A stretch of DNA of 64,000 nt, from contig OX638355.1 in NCBI GenBank assembly GCA_951813285.1, positions 3,429,136-3,493,135 on the forward strand, given 5' to 3'. Made by a program: the position numbers and the translations under genes. The DNA is from Terriglobia bacterium. GTDB lineage: Bacteria > Acidobacteriota > Terriglobia > Versatilivoradales > Versatilivoraceae. Shown piece after piece: positions 9,095 through 17,964 of the stretch; positions within the stretch are counted from its first letter, which is position 1; each line of letters begins with the position of its first letter. The notes beneath the pieces are model-generated. The model was not told the DNA's origin, searched no databases, and saw only the letters and a program-made list of their open reading frames with translations.

Positions 9095-11314
9095 ATGTTC
9101 GAGCCTGTTAGCAGGCGGTTGATCCCCATCCTGAGTGCGGTCCTGTGCCTCTATACCTTGACCGAGGTCAACTTCCCCCGGCTGCGGCCTCAGTCCCAGT
9201 TGGCCCTGTTTGTCATGCTGGGGCTGGTGCTTTGCTTTCTCAGCATCCCGGCTCGTGAGCGCTGGCGGGACTGTCGGGTCGCACGCCTGGCGGATCTGGC
9301 CCTGGCCGCCGCCAGTATTGCGGCTTGCGGTTACGTCGTCCTGATGACGGAGCCGCTGTTTCACGGGTGGTTCCCGGATCTCTGGCCCTACGGGAAATCG
9401 CTGGGGAACCGGGCCGGCATCGAGGGACCTACCGACTTTGCCCTGGGCGCGCTGGGCCTGTTGCTGGTGCTGGAGGCCACTCGCCGCTCCATCGGCTGGG
9501 TGGTGCCGGCCTTGGCGATGCTCTTCCTGGCCCACAGCTATTACGGGCACCTGGCGCACGTCAACCTCCTGCCCGATCTGCCCGGGTGGATGCTCCCCCA
9601 CGCCGGCCAGGATGCCGCCTACCTGGTCAGCACAACGTTCTCCCAATCTCTGGGGGTATTCGGCCCGGCAGCCGGCGTGATGTTCAAATATGTCTTCCTG
9701 TTCGTCATCTTCGGGGCCTTTCTGGAGATGTCGGGGGCAACCCGGTTCATTATCGACTTCGCCCAGAGGGTGTTTGGCGGCACTCCCGGCGGTCCGGCCA
9801 AGGTGGCCGTGCTGGGCAGCGGGTTGATGGGGTCCCTATCGGGCAGCGCCGTGGCCAACGCGGTGACCACCGGCACCTTTACCATCCCGATGATGCGTCA
9901 CGCCGGTTTTGAAAGGCATGTGGCCGGCGGTATCACAGCCGCGGCAGCCTCGGGGGGCGCCCTGGTTCCTCCGGTCATGGGGGCCGGCGCCTACATGATG
10001 CTGGAGCTGGTGCAGCCCCAGGTGACCTTCCTGCAGGTGGCCAAGGCGGCCCTGATTCCGGCCATCCTCTACTATCTGTCCATTTTTCTGATCGTGCATT
10101 TCTATGCCCGCAAGGCCGGGGCCGCCGCAGGCGATCGAGGACCGGCGCGGCCGGTTTCGCGGTTCCAGGGATTGGTCTTCTTTTCGGCCCTGGGGACGCT
10201 GATCCTGTTCCTGCTGATGGGGTTCACCCCCTTCAAGGCGGTGAGCGGCTCCCTGGTGGTGATTCTGCTGCTGAGCATGGCCGGCCCCGGGACCGGCCTG
10301 GCCGCGGCCCCGCGGCGGTGGGCGCTTTCCGCCTTCGCACTGGTGGTGATGCTGCATCAGGCGGTCCTTGCCCAATCCCCGGCCGTTCCCAAGCTGCGGC
10401 TCTATGCCGAATCGCTCATCAACTCCTGTCTGGTGGGCATGTTCGGACTGCTGCTGTTTGCCCTGCTGCACCCCAAGTTGCGGCCGTCCATCCTGGAGGC
10501 GCTGGTCAAGGCGGCCAGGAACGGTGTGGCCTTGATCGCCGCCAGCGCCTGCGTGGGGATCATCATCGGCGTGGTCCAGTCGACGGGAATCGCCACCGAC
10601 TTCAGCAATGTCATCAAGGACGTGGTGGAGTCGAGCCTGCTGCTGGCCCTGGTGGGAATCATGATCTGTTCCATCATCCTGGGGATGGGGGTGCCTTCGG
10701 TGGTTTGCTATCTGTTGATGGCCACCTTGATGGGATCGCTGCTGGAACAGATGGGTGTGCAGCCGTTGGCGGCCCACCTGTTCATCTTCTACTTCGGGAT
10801 GATGTCGATGGTCACCCCGCCGGTGGCGCTGGCGGCCTATGCCAGCGCCTCCATCGCCAAGGCCAGGATCATGAAGACGGCCCTGGCCTCCTTCCGCTTC
10901 GCCCTGGTCGGCTTCACCTTGCCCTTCATGTTCGTCTACCGGCCCGAGCTGCTGTTGCTGGTGCCTCGGGATACCAGCAGCCGACTCAGCGATCGGATCA
11001 CCGCCAACGCCTCCCTGGATCTGACTCGGCTGGGCAACCTGTGGGAGCTGGGACTGGAAGTGGGCACCGCCATTCTGGGGATCTTCGCGCTGGCGGCCGC
11101 CATCGCGGGCTATCTCAGGCGTCCCCTGCGGCTGGACCATCGAATGATCCTGTTCGCCGCCGCCGCCTGCCTGCTGTCTCCGGAATTTCAGGTTCAGGGG
11201 TACAACCTGGGCCCCGGCCTGAACCTGGCAGCCGCTGTTGCCTTGGCAGGAGTGGTGGTGGCCAACCGGCGGTGGGGAGGGCCTGCGCCTGCTCCCCCCA
11301 AGAGTGGAGAGTGA
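9095..11314 (+). CDS. TRAP transporter fused permease (4TM/12TM)
   Basis: A 739-residue fused permease in which the small DctQ-like and large DctM-like subunits form one polypeptide, as is usual with TAXI binding proteins. About 18 hydrophobic segments are visible. The large-subunit signature GSGLMGSLSGSAVANAVTTGTFTIP followed by GGALVPPVMGAGAYMM lies at about residues 240-300, and a second matching half with GMGVPSVVCYLLMATLMG and FIFYFGMMSMVTPPVALAAY follows. ATG 9095 has AGAAAGG about 9 bases upstream. The C-terminus has an extra membrane region after the canonical domain. The final codons (KSGE and stop) come from a copy of the S repeat. Confidence 0.92.
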   Translation: MFEPVSRRLIPILSAVLCLYTLTEVNFPRLRPQSQLALFVMLGLVLCFLSIPARERWRDCRVARLADLALAAASIAACGYVVLMTEPLFHGWFPDLWPYGKSLGNRAGIEGPTDFALGALGLLLVLEATRRSIGWVVPALAMLFLAHSYYGHLAHVNLLPDLPGWMLPHAGQDAAYLVSTTFSQSLGVFGPAAGVMFKYVFLFVIFGAFLEMSGATRFIIDFAQRVFGGTPGGPAKVAVLGSGLMGSLSGSAVANAVTTGTFTIPMMRHAGFERHVAGGITAAAASGGALVPPVMGAGAYMMLELVQPQVTFLQVAKAALIPAILYYLSIFLIVHFYARKAGAAAGDRGPARPVSRFQGLVFFSALGTLILFLLMGFTPFKAVSGSLVVILLLSMAGPGTGLAAAPRRWALSAFALVVMLHQAVLAQSPAVPKLRLYAESLINSCLVGMFGLLLFALLHPKLRPSILEALVKAARNGVALIAASACVGIIIGVVQSTGIATDFSNVIKDVVESSLLLALVGIMICSIILGMGVPSVVCYLLMATLMGSLLEQMGVQPLAAHLFIFYFGMMSMVTPPVALAAYASASIAKARIMKTALASFRFALVGFTLPFMFVYRPELLLLVPRDTSSRLSDRITANASLDLTRLGNLWELGLEVGTAILGIFALAAAIAGYLRRPLRLDHRMILFAAAACLLSPEFQVQGYNLGPGLNLAAAVALAGVVVANRRWGGPAPAPPKSGE

Positions 11315-11336
11315 AGAGTGGGGAGTGGAGAGTGGT
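11301..11336. repeat. S module at the stop codon of the TRAP permease
   Basis: A run of gagtggagagtgaagagtgg units that contains the TGA stop of the upstream gene. The same unit lies at the 3' ends of the TAXI gene (8939) and the MFS gene (29249, minus strand), and in altered form upstream of icd (47821). Confidence 0.75.
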
Positions 11337-11474
11337 CAGCCGGGGGTTTCGGCAAACGCAGGCTCGAACAATGGATACGAAGACCGATGGACCTCCGTTG
11401 GTGGCAATCGGGGGGTGCCATGCTAAAATGTTGATTCGGAAGGACCAAAATGCCTGTGCAGGTTGAGGATATTC

Positions 11475-12806
11475 ATGAGCTCGGATAACTCCCAGCCCCA
11501 GCGGGGCGGCGACCGGACGACCGCGGGGAACTACTTCGTTTCCAACTATCCTCCCTACTCCTTCTGGAAGCCGGATCGGGTGGGCGAGGCTTCAGCCGCC
11601 CTTCTACGGCCGCCCGTCCCCGGTACCCCCCTGGGCATATACCTGCACATTCCCTTTTGCCGCAAGCGCTGCCATTTCTGTTATTTCAAGGTGTATACCC
11701 AACAGGACGCCCCGGCTGTCGAGCGCTATCTGGCCGCGCTGGCCGAGGAGCTGAGACTCTACGCGGGACAGCCCTTTGTCGGCGCACGCAGGCCGCTCTT
11801 CATCTATTTCGGCGGCGGCACGCCCTCCTACATTTCCTCAACCCAACTGGTGCGGCTCGCAGACCGGCTGAAGAGGCTGCTCTCCTGGGATGCGGCCGAA
11901 GAGATCACCTTCGAATGCGAGCCGGGGACCCTGACGGAACACAAGCTGCGGGTGATCCGGGATATCGGCGTGACCCGGCTCAGCCTGGGGATCGAGAATT
12001 TCAACGACACGATCCTGGAGGCCAACGGCCGTGCCCATGGGTCTCGAGAGATCGACCGAGCCTACCGGATTGCCCGGTCAGTGGGTTTCCCGCAAGTCAA
12101 CATTGACCTGATCGCGGGGATGGTGGGTGAAACGGGAGCAAACTGGCGCGACTGCGTGCAGCGTACCCTGGAGATGGAACCCGACAGCGTGACCATCTAC
12201 CAGATGGAGATCCCCTACAATACCACCGTATTCCAGGAGATGAAGGCCGCGGGCAAGAGCGTGGCGCCGGTGGCCGATTGGGGAACCAAGCGAGCCTGGG
12301 TAGACGAGGCCTTCTCGCTGCTGGAGCGGGCGGGCTACTCCGTGAGCAGCGCCTACACGGCGGTCAAGGACCCTGACAGTACCCGCTTTCTCTACCGTGA
12401 CCTGCTCTGGACCGGCGCCGACCTGGTTGGACTGGGAGTGGCCTCCTTTTCCCACGTCAACGGCACCCACTACCAGAACGAGCATGATCTGCCTGGGTAC
12501 CGGAAGAGCCTGGAAGAGGGCCGGCTACCCATCTACCGGGCGTTGACGCCCAGCCGGGAGGAGCGTCTCATCCGCGAATTGATCCTGCAGTTCAAGTTGG
12601 GCACGGTCCGGCCCAACTACTTTCGAGAGAAGTTCGATACCGATATCCGGCAGCGATTCGCTTCTCCCCTGCAAAGTCTGCAGCAGCGGAACTACCTGGA
12701 GGTTGGGGACAACAGCCTCAGGCTCAGCCGCGAGGGACTGCTGCAGGTGGACAGTTTTCTGCCCGACTTTTTCCTGAGCCGGCATCGAGGCAGCCGCTAT
12801 AGCTGA
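11475..12806 (+). CDS. HemN/HemW-like radical SAM enzyme
   Basis: A 443-residue radical SAM protein of the coproporphyrinogen-oxidase-like branch. The iron-sulfur motif CxxxCxxC is at CRKRCHFC (about residues 67-74), preceded by LGIYLHIPF. The SAM-binding glycine block is IYFGGGTPSY, and TRLSLGIENFNDTIL and VNIDLIAGMVGET are typical of HemN relatives. The C-terminal region has the HemN-type small helical domain. HemN relatives include heme enzymes and the methyltransferases and cyclopropanases of natural-product pathways, so the name does not fix the reaction. No heme genes lie nearby. ATG 11475 is preferred over the upstream TTG because GAGGA lies 5 bases before it. Three bases separate its stop from the halogenase-like gene. 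Confidence 0.88.
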   Translation: MSSDNSQPQRGGDRTTAGNYFVSNYPPYSFWKPDRVGEASAALLRPPVPGTPLGIYLHIPFCRKRCHFCYFKVYTQQDAPAVERYLAALAEELRLYAGQPFVGARRPLFIYFGGGTPSYISSTQLVRLADRLKRLLSWDAAEEITFECEPGTLTEHKLRVIRDIGVTRLSLGIENFNDTILEANGRAHGSREIDRAYRIARSVGFPQVNIDLIAGMVGETGANWRDCVQRTLEMEPDSVTIYQMEIPYNTTVFQEMKAAGKSVAPVADWGTKRAWVDEAFSLLERAGYSVSSAYTAVKDPDSTRFLYRDLLWTGADLVGLGVASFSHVNGTHYQNEHDLPGYRKSLEEGRLPIYRALTPSREERLIRELILQFKLGTVRPNYFREKFDTDIRQRFASPLQSLQQRNYLEVGDNSLRLSREGLLQVDSFLPDFFLSRHRGSRYS

Positions 12807-12809
12807 CCG

Positions 12810-14108
12810 ATGGGGGGCAGCCTGGCCATGAACTCGGGAAACGACAGGTTCGAGCGGCACGATCCCTTCGACGCCGTCGTGGTCGGCGGAGGGCCCGCGG
12901 GCGCCACTGCCGGCGCCTTCCTGGCCCGGAAGGGATGGCGAGTCCTGCTCCTGGAGAAGGAGCGCTTTCCCCGCTATCGCATCGGCGAATCCCTGATGCC
13001 CTACTGTTACTTCACCCTGGAACGTCTGGGGGTCATCGACAAGATCAAGGGCTCCCACTTCCCCAAAAAGTACAGCGTGCAGTTTGTCAGCACCCAAGGC
13101 ACCGTCTCCACCCCGTTTTACTTCTTCGAGCATTTCCGCCACGAAGCATCCACCACCTGGCAGGTCTTGCGTAGCGAATTCGATCAGATGTTGCTCGACA
13201 ACGCTCGCGAAGAAGGAGTGGAGGTCCGGGAGGGAACCCGGGCAATCGAGATCATTGAAGGGCAGGGAGCGGTCGCGGGGGTGAGGGCTATCGACCAACA
13301 GGGCCGGAAGCACGAGTTTCGGGCTCCGCTGACCCTGGATGCCAGCGGGCGGGACGTCTTCAGCATGACCCGAAACCGCTGGAAGGTGCGCGACCCCAGG
13401 CTGAACAAGATTGCGATCTGGACCTACTTTCAGGGAGCCCGACGGGACCCGGGACTGGACGAAGGAGCCACCACGGTGGCCTATCTTCCCCGAAAGGGCT
13501 GGTTCTGGTACATCCCCCTGCCCGAGGACCGTGTCAGCGTGGGCATTGTCGCCGAAAAGGACTATCTCTATCGGAACACTCGGGCTCCGGATGCCATCTT
13601 TCAGCGCGAGATCGGCACCAATCCCTGGATCCGGGACCACCTGGCGCCCGGCAGGCAGGTGGGGCGCTATTGGGTGACCGGGGAATACTCCTATCGATCC
13701 AGCTATTGCGCGGCCGACGGGCTGGTGCTGGTCGGGGACGCCTTTGCCTTTCTGGACCCGGTCTTTTCCTCCGGGGTCTTCCTGGCCTTGCGGGGTGGGG
13801 AACTGGCCGCCGATGCCGCCGATCGAGCCTTGGCTTTGGGAGACTGTTCCGCCGCAATGTTCGACGGCTACGGGAGAGAGATAACGCGGGGACTGGAGGC
13901 CATGCGCAAGCTGGTTTACGCCTTCTACGACCAGGAATTCAGCTTTCGGGCCTTCATCGAGCGATTTCCCCAACTGCGGGGGGATCTTACCGACTGTCTG
14001 ATCGGCAACCTCTTCCGTGACCTGCAGCCGCTGTTCGACGGCGTGGCCGAGTTTGCCGCCCCGCCCGAGCCCCTTTCTCATGGAAAGGCACTGATCGAGG
14101 CGCGATGA
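12810..14108 (+). CDS. Flavin-dependent halogenase-like oxidoreductase
   Basis: A 432-residue FAD enzyme of the tryptophan-halogenase/geranylgeranyl-reductase superfamily. The dinucleotide fold is VVVGGGPAGATAGAFLARKG, followed by ERFPRYRIGESLMP. The FPKKY block holds the lysine corresponding, by position, to the catalytic lysine of halogenases. The halogenase-specific WxWxIP motif is intact as WFWYIP at about residue 231. FLDPVFSSGVFLALRGG closes the FAD domain. Reductases of this superfamily usually lack WxWxIP, so halogenation or a related oxidation is plausible but unproven. It starts 4 bases after the radical SAM gene and overlaps the thioesterase start by 4 bases. An internal ATG at 12828 is an alternative start. 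Confidence 0.85.
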   Translation: MGGSLAMNSGNDRFERHDPFDAVVVGGGPAGATAGAFLARKGWRVLLLEKERFPRYRIGESLMPYCYFTLERLGVIDKIKGSHFPKKYSVQFVSTQGTVSTPFYFFEHFRHEASTTWQVLRSEFDQMLLDNAREEGVEVREGTRAIEIIEGQGAVAGVRAIDQQGRKHEFRAPLTLDASGRDVFSMTRNRWKVRDPRLNKIAIWTYFQGARRDPGLDEGATTVAYLPRKGWFWYIPLPEDRVSVGIVAEKDYLYRNTRAPDAIFQREIGTNPWIRDHLAPGRQVGRYWVTGEYSYRSSYCAADGLVLVGDAFAFLDPVFSSGVFLALRGGELAADAADRALALGDCSAAMFDGYGREITRGLEAMRKLVYAFYDQEFSFRAFIERFPQLRGDLTDCLIGNLFRDLQPLFDGVAEFAAPPEPLSHGKALIEAR

Positions 14109-14548
14109 AGAGCGGAGCCTTCGAGTTCAAGTCGACCCGCCGGGTGGAGTTTTCCGACACCGACATGGCGGGCATCATGCACTTCTCCAACTTCTTTCGC
14201 TTTATGGAAGCGACGGAGCAGGCCTTCTTCCGGTCCCTGGGATTGTCGATTCACGACAACCGCAGACGTCCGGTCATCGGCTGGCCCCGTGTTCACGCAA
14301 GCTGCGATTTCCGTCATCCCCTCCGTTTCGAAGACCTTGTCGAGATACACCTGCAGGTGAGGGAAAAGAGGGAACGCGCCCTGGTCTACTCCTTCACGTT
14401 TCGGCGGTTGAACGAGCCCTCATCCCCGGAAGTCGCTCGGGGCAGGCTGGTGGTGGCCTGTGTCTCCCGGCCCGAACCCCAGGGTCCCATGGCTTCGATT
14501 CCCATTCCCAAGTCCATCAGCGACAAGATCGGGGTGGCGCCTGTTTAG
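14105..14548 (+). CDS. Acyl-CoA thioesterase, 4HBT hot-dog family
   Basis: A 147-residue single hot-dog domain protein of the YbgC/4-hydroxybenzoyl-CoA thioesterase family, which hydrolyses acyl- or aroyl-thioesters. The catalytic block FSDTDMAGIMHFSNFFRFMEATEQAFFRSLG carries the conserved aspartate of this family; in writing it is best located as the D of TDMAG at about residue 20. The second strand block has HASCDFRHPLRFEDLVEI. The ATG overlaps the halogenase-like stop by four bases, so co-translation is expected. In context it could release a product from CoA or a carrier, or proofread substrates for the ligase encoded 0.5 kb downstream. Confidence 0.85.
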   Translation: MKSGAFEFKSTRRVEFSDTDMAGIMHFSNFFRFMEATEQAFFRSLGLSIHDNRRRPVIGWPRVHASCDFRHPLRFEDLVEIHLQVREKRERALVYSFTFRRLNEPSSPEVARGRLVVACVSRPEPQGPMASIPIPKSISDKIGVAPV

Positions 14549-15032
14549 TGAAGTTTGAAGTTTGAAGAGTGGAGGGTTCCGGGCGCAGGCAAGCTCCTTA
14601 TGGATTTACCTGAAACAAACGAAAAAAGACAAAAGCAAAAGAGTTATCCACCAAGGGCCACGAAGGACGACGAAGGGCCACTAAGGCGTTGAGGCGAATC
14701 GCGACGGGATACCAAGGTCGCGAAAGGATGGTCGATTTCCGATTGTTTTGCGCTCGTATGATGCGCACGACAGGGCGGGGGCGACACTTGTTGGCAATTG
14801 ATAATCCCCGGGCGAATGCCCGGGCGACCCATCGAGCCGCGGAGCGGCGGCAGCAGGTAGCCGTGGGCGTGAGCCCATGGAAGGGGGTAGCTCCAGGTCG
14901 AGCCGCGAAGGCGGCGGCAGCAGAGGGCCGAAAGCGCGAGGCTTCGAAGACCCGCTCTCCCCAATAACCCGAAAATGGCGCCAAGTTCACTAACCTGAAA
15001 CAAAAGAAAAAAGAGTAATCCACGAAGGGCAC
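14549..15032 (+). repeat. Composite repeat pile S-A-B-C-D plus a second short A-B copy
   Basis: The gap between the thioesterase and ligase genes is almost entirely repeat. It opens with gaagtttgaagtttgaagag (S variant), then A and B at 14605-14730, C at about 14756-14780, and a D variant at 14800-14885 built around cgggcgaatgcccgggcgac and gtagccgtgggcgtgagccc. A partial second D follows near 14900. A short A-B copy at 14993-15032 ends 5 bases before the ligase start codon; its cgaaggg is the only ribosome-binding-like sequence there. Confidence 0.85.
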
Positions 15033-15036
15033 AACA

Positions 15037-16359
15037 TTGCAATCGGGCCAAACCGAACCGAATCCCGGCGTCGAGGGCCTTTCGGTCCAGGGCCGCGGCG
15101 GGATAGAGACCTCCCAACTCGCTCGGCTACGGGACCTCCTGGCGTCCCTGCTGACCGGCAATTCCTTCTATGCCTCCAGGCTGCACGAAGCGGGACTGCC
15201 GGCGGAGGTTCCAACCCTGGATGCCTTCCGGTCTTCCATGCCCTTCACCCAAAAGGCGGAGCTGGTGGAGGATCAGCGGTGTCACCCTCCCTACGGGTCC
15301 AACTTGACCTACAGCCTGGACCGGTACACCCGGTTCAGCCGAACCAGCGCCACCACCGGCAAGCCGATGCACTGGCTGGATACACCGGAAAGCTGGCAAT
15401 GGATGCTCGACAACTGGGACCGCGTCTTTGCGGCGGCGGGCGTTTCCTCGCGGGACCGGGTCTTTTTTGCATTTTCCTTCGGTCCCTTTCTGGGGTTTTG
15501 GACCGCCTTCGAAGCGGCCGCGCAACGGGGCTGCCTCTGCATTCCCGGCGGGGGAATGAGCAGCCTGGCCCGGCTGGGAGCCATTCTGGAAAACGGCGTC
15601 ACCGTCCTCTGCTGCACGCCGACCTATGCTCTGCGGCTGGGCGAGGTGGCGATCGAGCAGCGCCTCGACTTGAGCCGGGGAAGCGTGCGGACCATTCTTG
15701 TGGCCGGCGAGCCGGGCGGAAGCATCGGCTCCACCGTCGCCACCATCGAGCGGCTGTGGCCCCAGGCGCGAGTGGTGGACCACCACGGGATGACGGAGAC
15801 CGGACCCGTCAGCTACGGCTGTCCCCGGGAGCCGCGGAGGCTGCACGCCATGGAGGAGGCCTATATTGCCGAAGTCATAGATCCTGGTGACTTCCAGCCG
15901 GTAACCCCGGGAGACATTGGGGAATTGGTCCTGACGACCCTGGGGCGGACGGGTTCTCCCCTGCTGCGGTATCGGACCGGCGATCTGGTCCGGCCCGCCC
16001 GCTCTCAGCCCTGCGTCTGCGGGAGTTGGGACCTGGGCCTGGAAGGTGGGATCCTGGGCCGCAGCGATGATATGGTAGTGGTTCGCGGCGTCAACCTTTA
16101 CCCAGGTGCGGTGGAAGCGGTGGTCCGCGGCTGTCGCGATGTTGCGGAATACCGGGTGGAAGTCGACACGAGGGGAACTCTCTGTGAGTTGAGGATTCAG
16201 GCGGAGGCCTCCTCCGAGTCTGTCGGCGGTCCCATGCTGGGCAGGCGGCTGGAGAGCGAGCTGCGGTCGGCATTCGGCCTGCGTATTCCGGTGTCCGTTG
16301 TGCCCAGGGGGACTCTGCCGCGATCCGAGTTCAAGGCCAACCGCTGGGTGCGGATTTGA
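15037..16359 (+). CDS. PaaK-like AMP-forming CoA ligase
   Basis: A 440-residue member of the adenylate-forming superfamily nearest the phenylacetate-CoA ligase branch: short, with a substrate-binding N-terminus and CoA-ligase core. Visible motifs are RFSRTSATTGKPMHW (P-loop-like, Ser/Thr/Gly-rich), VDHHGMTETGPVSYGCP (adenine and AMP binding), LRYRTGDLV (ribose-binding aspartate) and ILGRSDDMVVVRGVNLYP at the C-terminal hinge. The zinc-like pair CVCG is present. The only start codon before residue 69 is TTG 15037, whose Shine-Dalgarno-like GAAGGG sits inside the adjoining repeat. It may activate an aromatic or aliphatic acid for the halogenase-like and thioesterase genes upstream; that link is inferred from proximity only. 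Confidence 0.85.
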   Translation: MQSGQTEPNPGVEGLSVQGRGGIETSQLARLRDLLASLLTGNSFYASRLHEAGLPAEVPTLDAFRSSMPFTQKAELVEDQRCHPPYGSNLTYSLDRYTRFSRTSATTGKPMHWLDTPESWQWMLDNWDRVFAAAGVSSRDRVFFAFSFGPFLGFWTAFEAAAQRGCLCIPGGGMSSLARLGAILENGVTVLCCTPTYALRLGEVAIEQRLDLSRGSVRTILVAGEPGGSIGSTVATIERLWPQARVVDHHGMTETGPVSYGCPREPRRLHAMEEAYIAEVIDPGDFQPVTPGDIGELVLTTLGRTGSPLLRYRTGDLVRPARSQPCVCGSWDLGLEGGILGRSDDMVVVRGVNLYPGAVEAVVRGCRDVAEYRVEVDTRGTLCELRIQAEASSESVGGPMLGRRLESELRSAFGLRIPVSVVPRGTLPRSEFKANRWVRI

Positions 16360-16411
16360 CAAGTCGCCATTGGAGATCAAAGTGAGGCGTTTCTTGAGGT
16401 GGAGGACTGCC

Positions 16412-17962
16412 ATGGGCATGCAAACAGCGATCGGCATCAGGGGCGCCGGCCGGCCGGGTTTCATTGGGAGGCGGTTCGGTTCCAGCCCGGTTCGAGCCTG
16501 CCGGTGCGGCATCTGGGTGGTGCTGCTCCTGTGCCTGGGTTACCTCGTCCCGCGTGTCGCCGCCGCGGAGTGGTCACAGTTTCGAGGATCGAACGCCACC
16601 GGAGTCATGGAGACCGCCTCGCTGCCGGTGCGGTTCGGTCCCCACCGGAACCTGGTTTGGCGCGCCTCGACCGCACCCGGTCGCTCTTCACCCGTGCTGA
16701 CCCGAGACCGCATCTTTCTGTCGGCCGTGGAGGGGAAGCGGCTGTGGGTCCTCTGCCTGGACCGTTCCAGTGGCGAACTCCGGTGGAAGAGGGAAGTTCC
16801 GCGGCCCCGGTCCGGGGTGATGCATCGAGCCAACGGCCCCGCCTCTCCCACTCCAGTGACCGACGGCAGCAACGTGTACGTCTTCTTCAGCGATTTCGGC
16901 TTGATTTCCTTCGACGCGGAAGGTCGAGAGCGCTGGCGCTTGCCCCTGGGGCCTTTCATCAACCCTATGGGTCAGGCCGCTTCCCCCATTCTGGCTGAGG
17001 GCAGGGTCTTGTTGATCTGCGACCAGGAAAGCGGATCCTTTTTTGTGGCGGTGGATCAAATGACGGGGCAGGTCCTGTGGCGGGTGGAACGCGCCGGCTT
17101 TACCCGAGGTTTTTCCACTCCCGTGCTCTACCGTCCGAAGGGGGAAGAGCTGCAGGCGCTGGTCTCGGGTTCCCATCAATTGACAGCCTACTCGGTGGAG
17201 AGCGGAGAGGAGATCTGGTGGTTGCGCGGCTTGACCTGGCAGATGAAATCAACGCCCGTCATCAACCGGGACATGCTCTACCTGAATGGATGGGCCGGGG
17301 GAGCGGACGACGGCCATCAGGAGGAGGTGGCGGCCTTTGCCGATGTCCTGTCCGAGCGGGATGCGGATGGAGATAAGCGCCTTTCCCAACAGGAATTGGC
17401 CGGCCTGCGTTTCAGGTGGGACTTTGGCCGGCTGGACCTGGATCGCACCGGCTTCCTGGAGGATCGGGATTGGCGGATTTACCGGGCCAAGAGATCGGCC
17501 CGCAACGGGGCCTTGGGAGTCCGTCTGGGGGGGAAGGGGGACATGACCGCAAGCAATCTGCTGTGGAGATATCAACGGTCGTTGCCCAATGTGCCTTCGC
17601 CGCTGCTCTACAAAGGCATCCTCTATCTGATGAAGGAGGGTGGAATATTGACGGCACTGGACCCCTCCAACGGAAGCGTGCTCAAGCAGGATCGCATCCG
17701 GGAGGCGCTGGGAACTTACTACGCTTCGCCGGTGGCGGGGGATGATAAGATCTTCGCCGTCAGCCACGAAGGGAAGGTGAGTGTGATTCGGGCGGGAGCC
17801 GACTGGCAGGTGTTGTCGGTGAACGACCTCGGGAGCGAATGCAGCGCCACACCGGCCATCTCCGAGGGCAGGCTCTACATTCGGACTCGGGAGTTTCTCT
17901 ACTGCTTCGGCGAGCACCACCCGCCGGAGCGGCTTTTGAACGACAGGAAAGGAAGACGATAA
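16412..17962 (+). CDS. Secreted PQQ-type beta-propeller protein with embedded EF-hand pair
   Basis: A 516-residue exported protein. The N-terminus has a basic stretch then a hydrophobic core ending in RVAAAEW, a signal peptide with a probable cleavage after AAA. The body consists of PQQ-like blades (for example LDRSSGELRWKREVPRP, VDQMTGQVLWRVERAG, LDPSNGSVLKQDRI). Between blades, at about residues 310-350, are two EF-hand calcium loops, RDADGDKRLSQQEL and LDLDRTGFLEDRDW. Such fusions occur in secreted proteins of planctomycetes, verrucomicrobia and acidobacteria. Catalytic function is unknown, and it need not bind PQQ. ATG 16412 has GGAGG six bases upstream; the longer frame overlapping the ligase is rejected. 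The next gene starts 2 bases after its stop. Confidence 0.82.
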   Translation: MGMQTAIGIRGAGRPGFIGRRFGSSPVRACRCGIWVVLLLCLGYLVPRVAAAEWSQFRGSNATGVMETASLPVRFGPHRNLVWRASTAPGRSSPVLTRDRIFLSAVEGKRLWVLCLDRSSGELRWKREVPRPRSGVMHRANGPASPTPVTDGSNVYVFFSDFGLISFDAEGRERWRLPLGPFINPMGQAASPILAEGRVLLICDQESGSFFVAVDQMTGQVLWRVERAGFTRGFSTPVLYRPKGEELQALVSGSHQLTAYSVESGEEIWWLRGLTWQMKSTPVINRDMLYLNGWAGGADDGHQEEVAAFADVLSERDADGDKRLSQQELAGLRFRWDFGRLDLDRTGFLEDRDWRIYRAKRSARNGALGVRLGGKGDMTASNLLWRYQRSLPNVPSPLLYKGILYLMKEGGILTALDPSNGSVLKQDRIREALGTYYASPVAGDDKIFAVSHEGKVSVIRAGADWQVLSVNDLGSECSATPAISEGRLYIRTREFLYCFGEHHPPERLLNDRKGRR

Positions 17963-17964
17963 CA

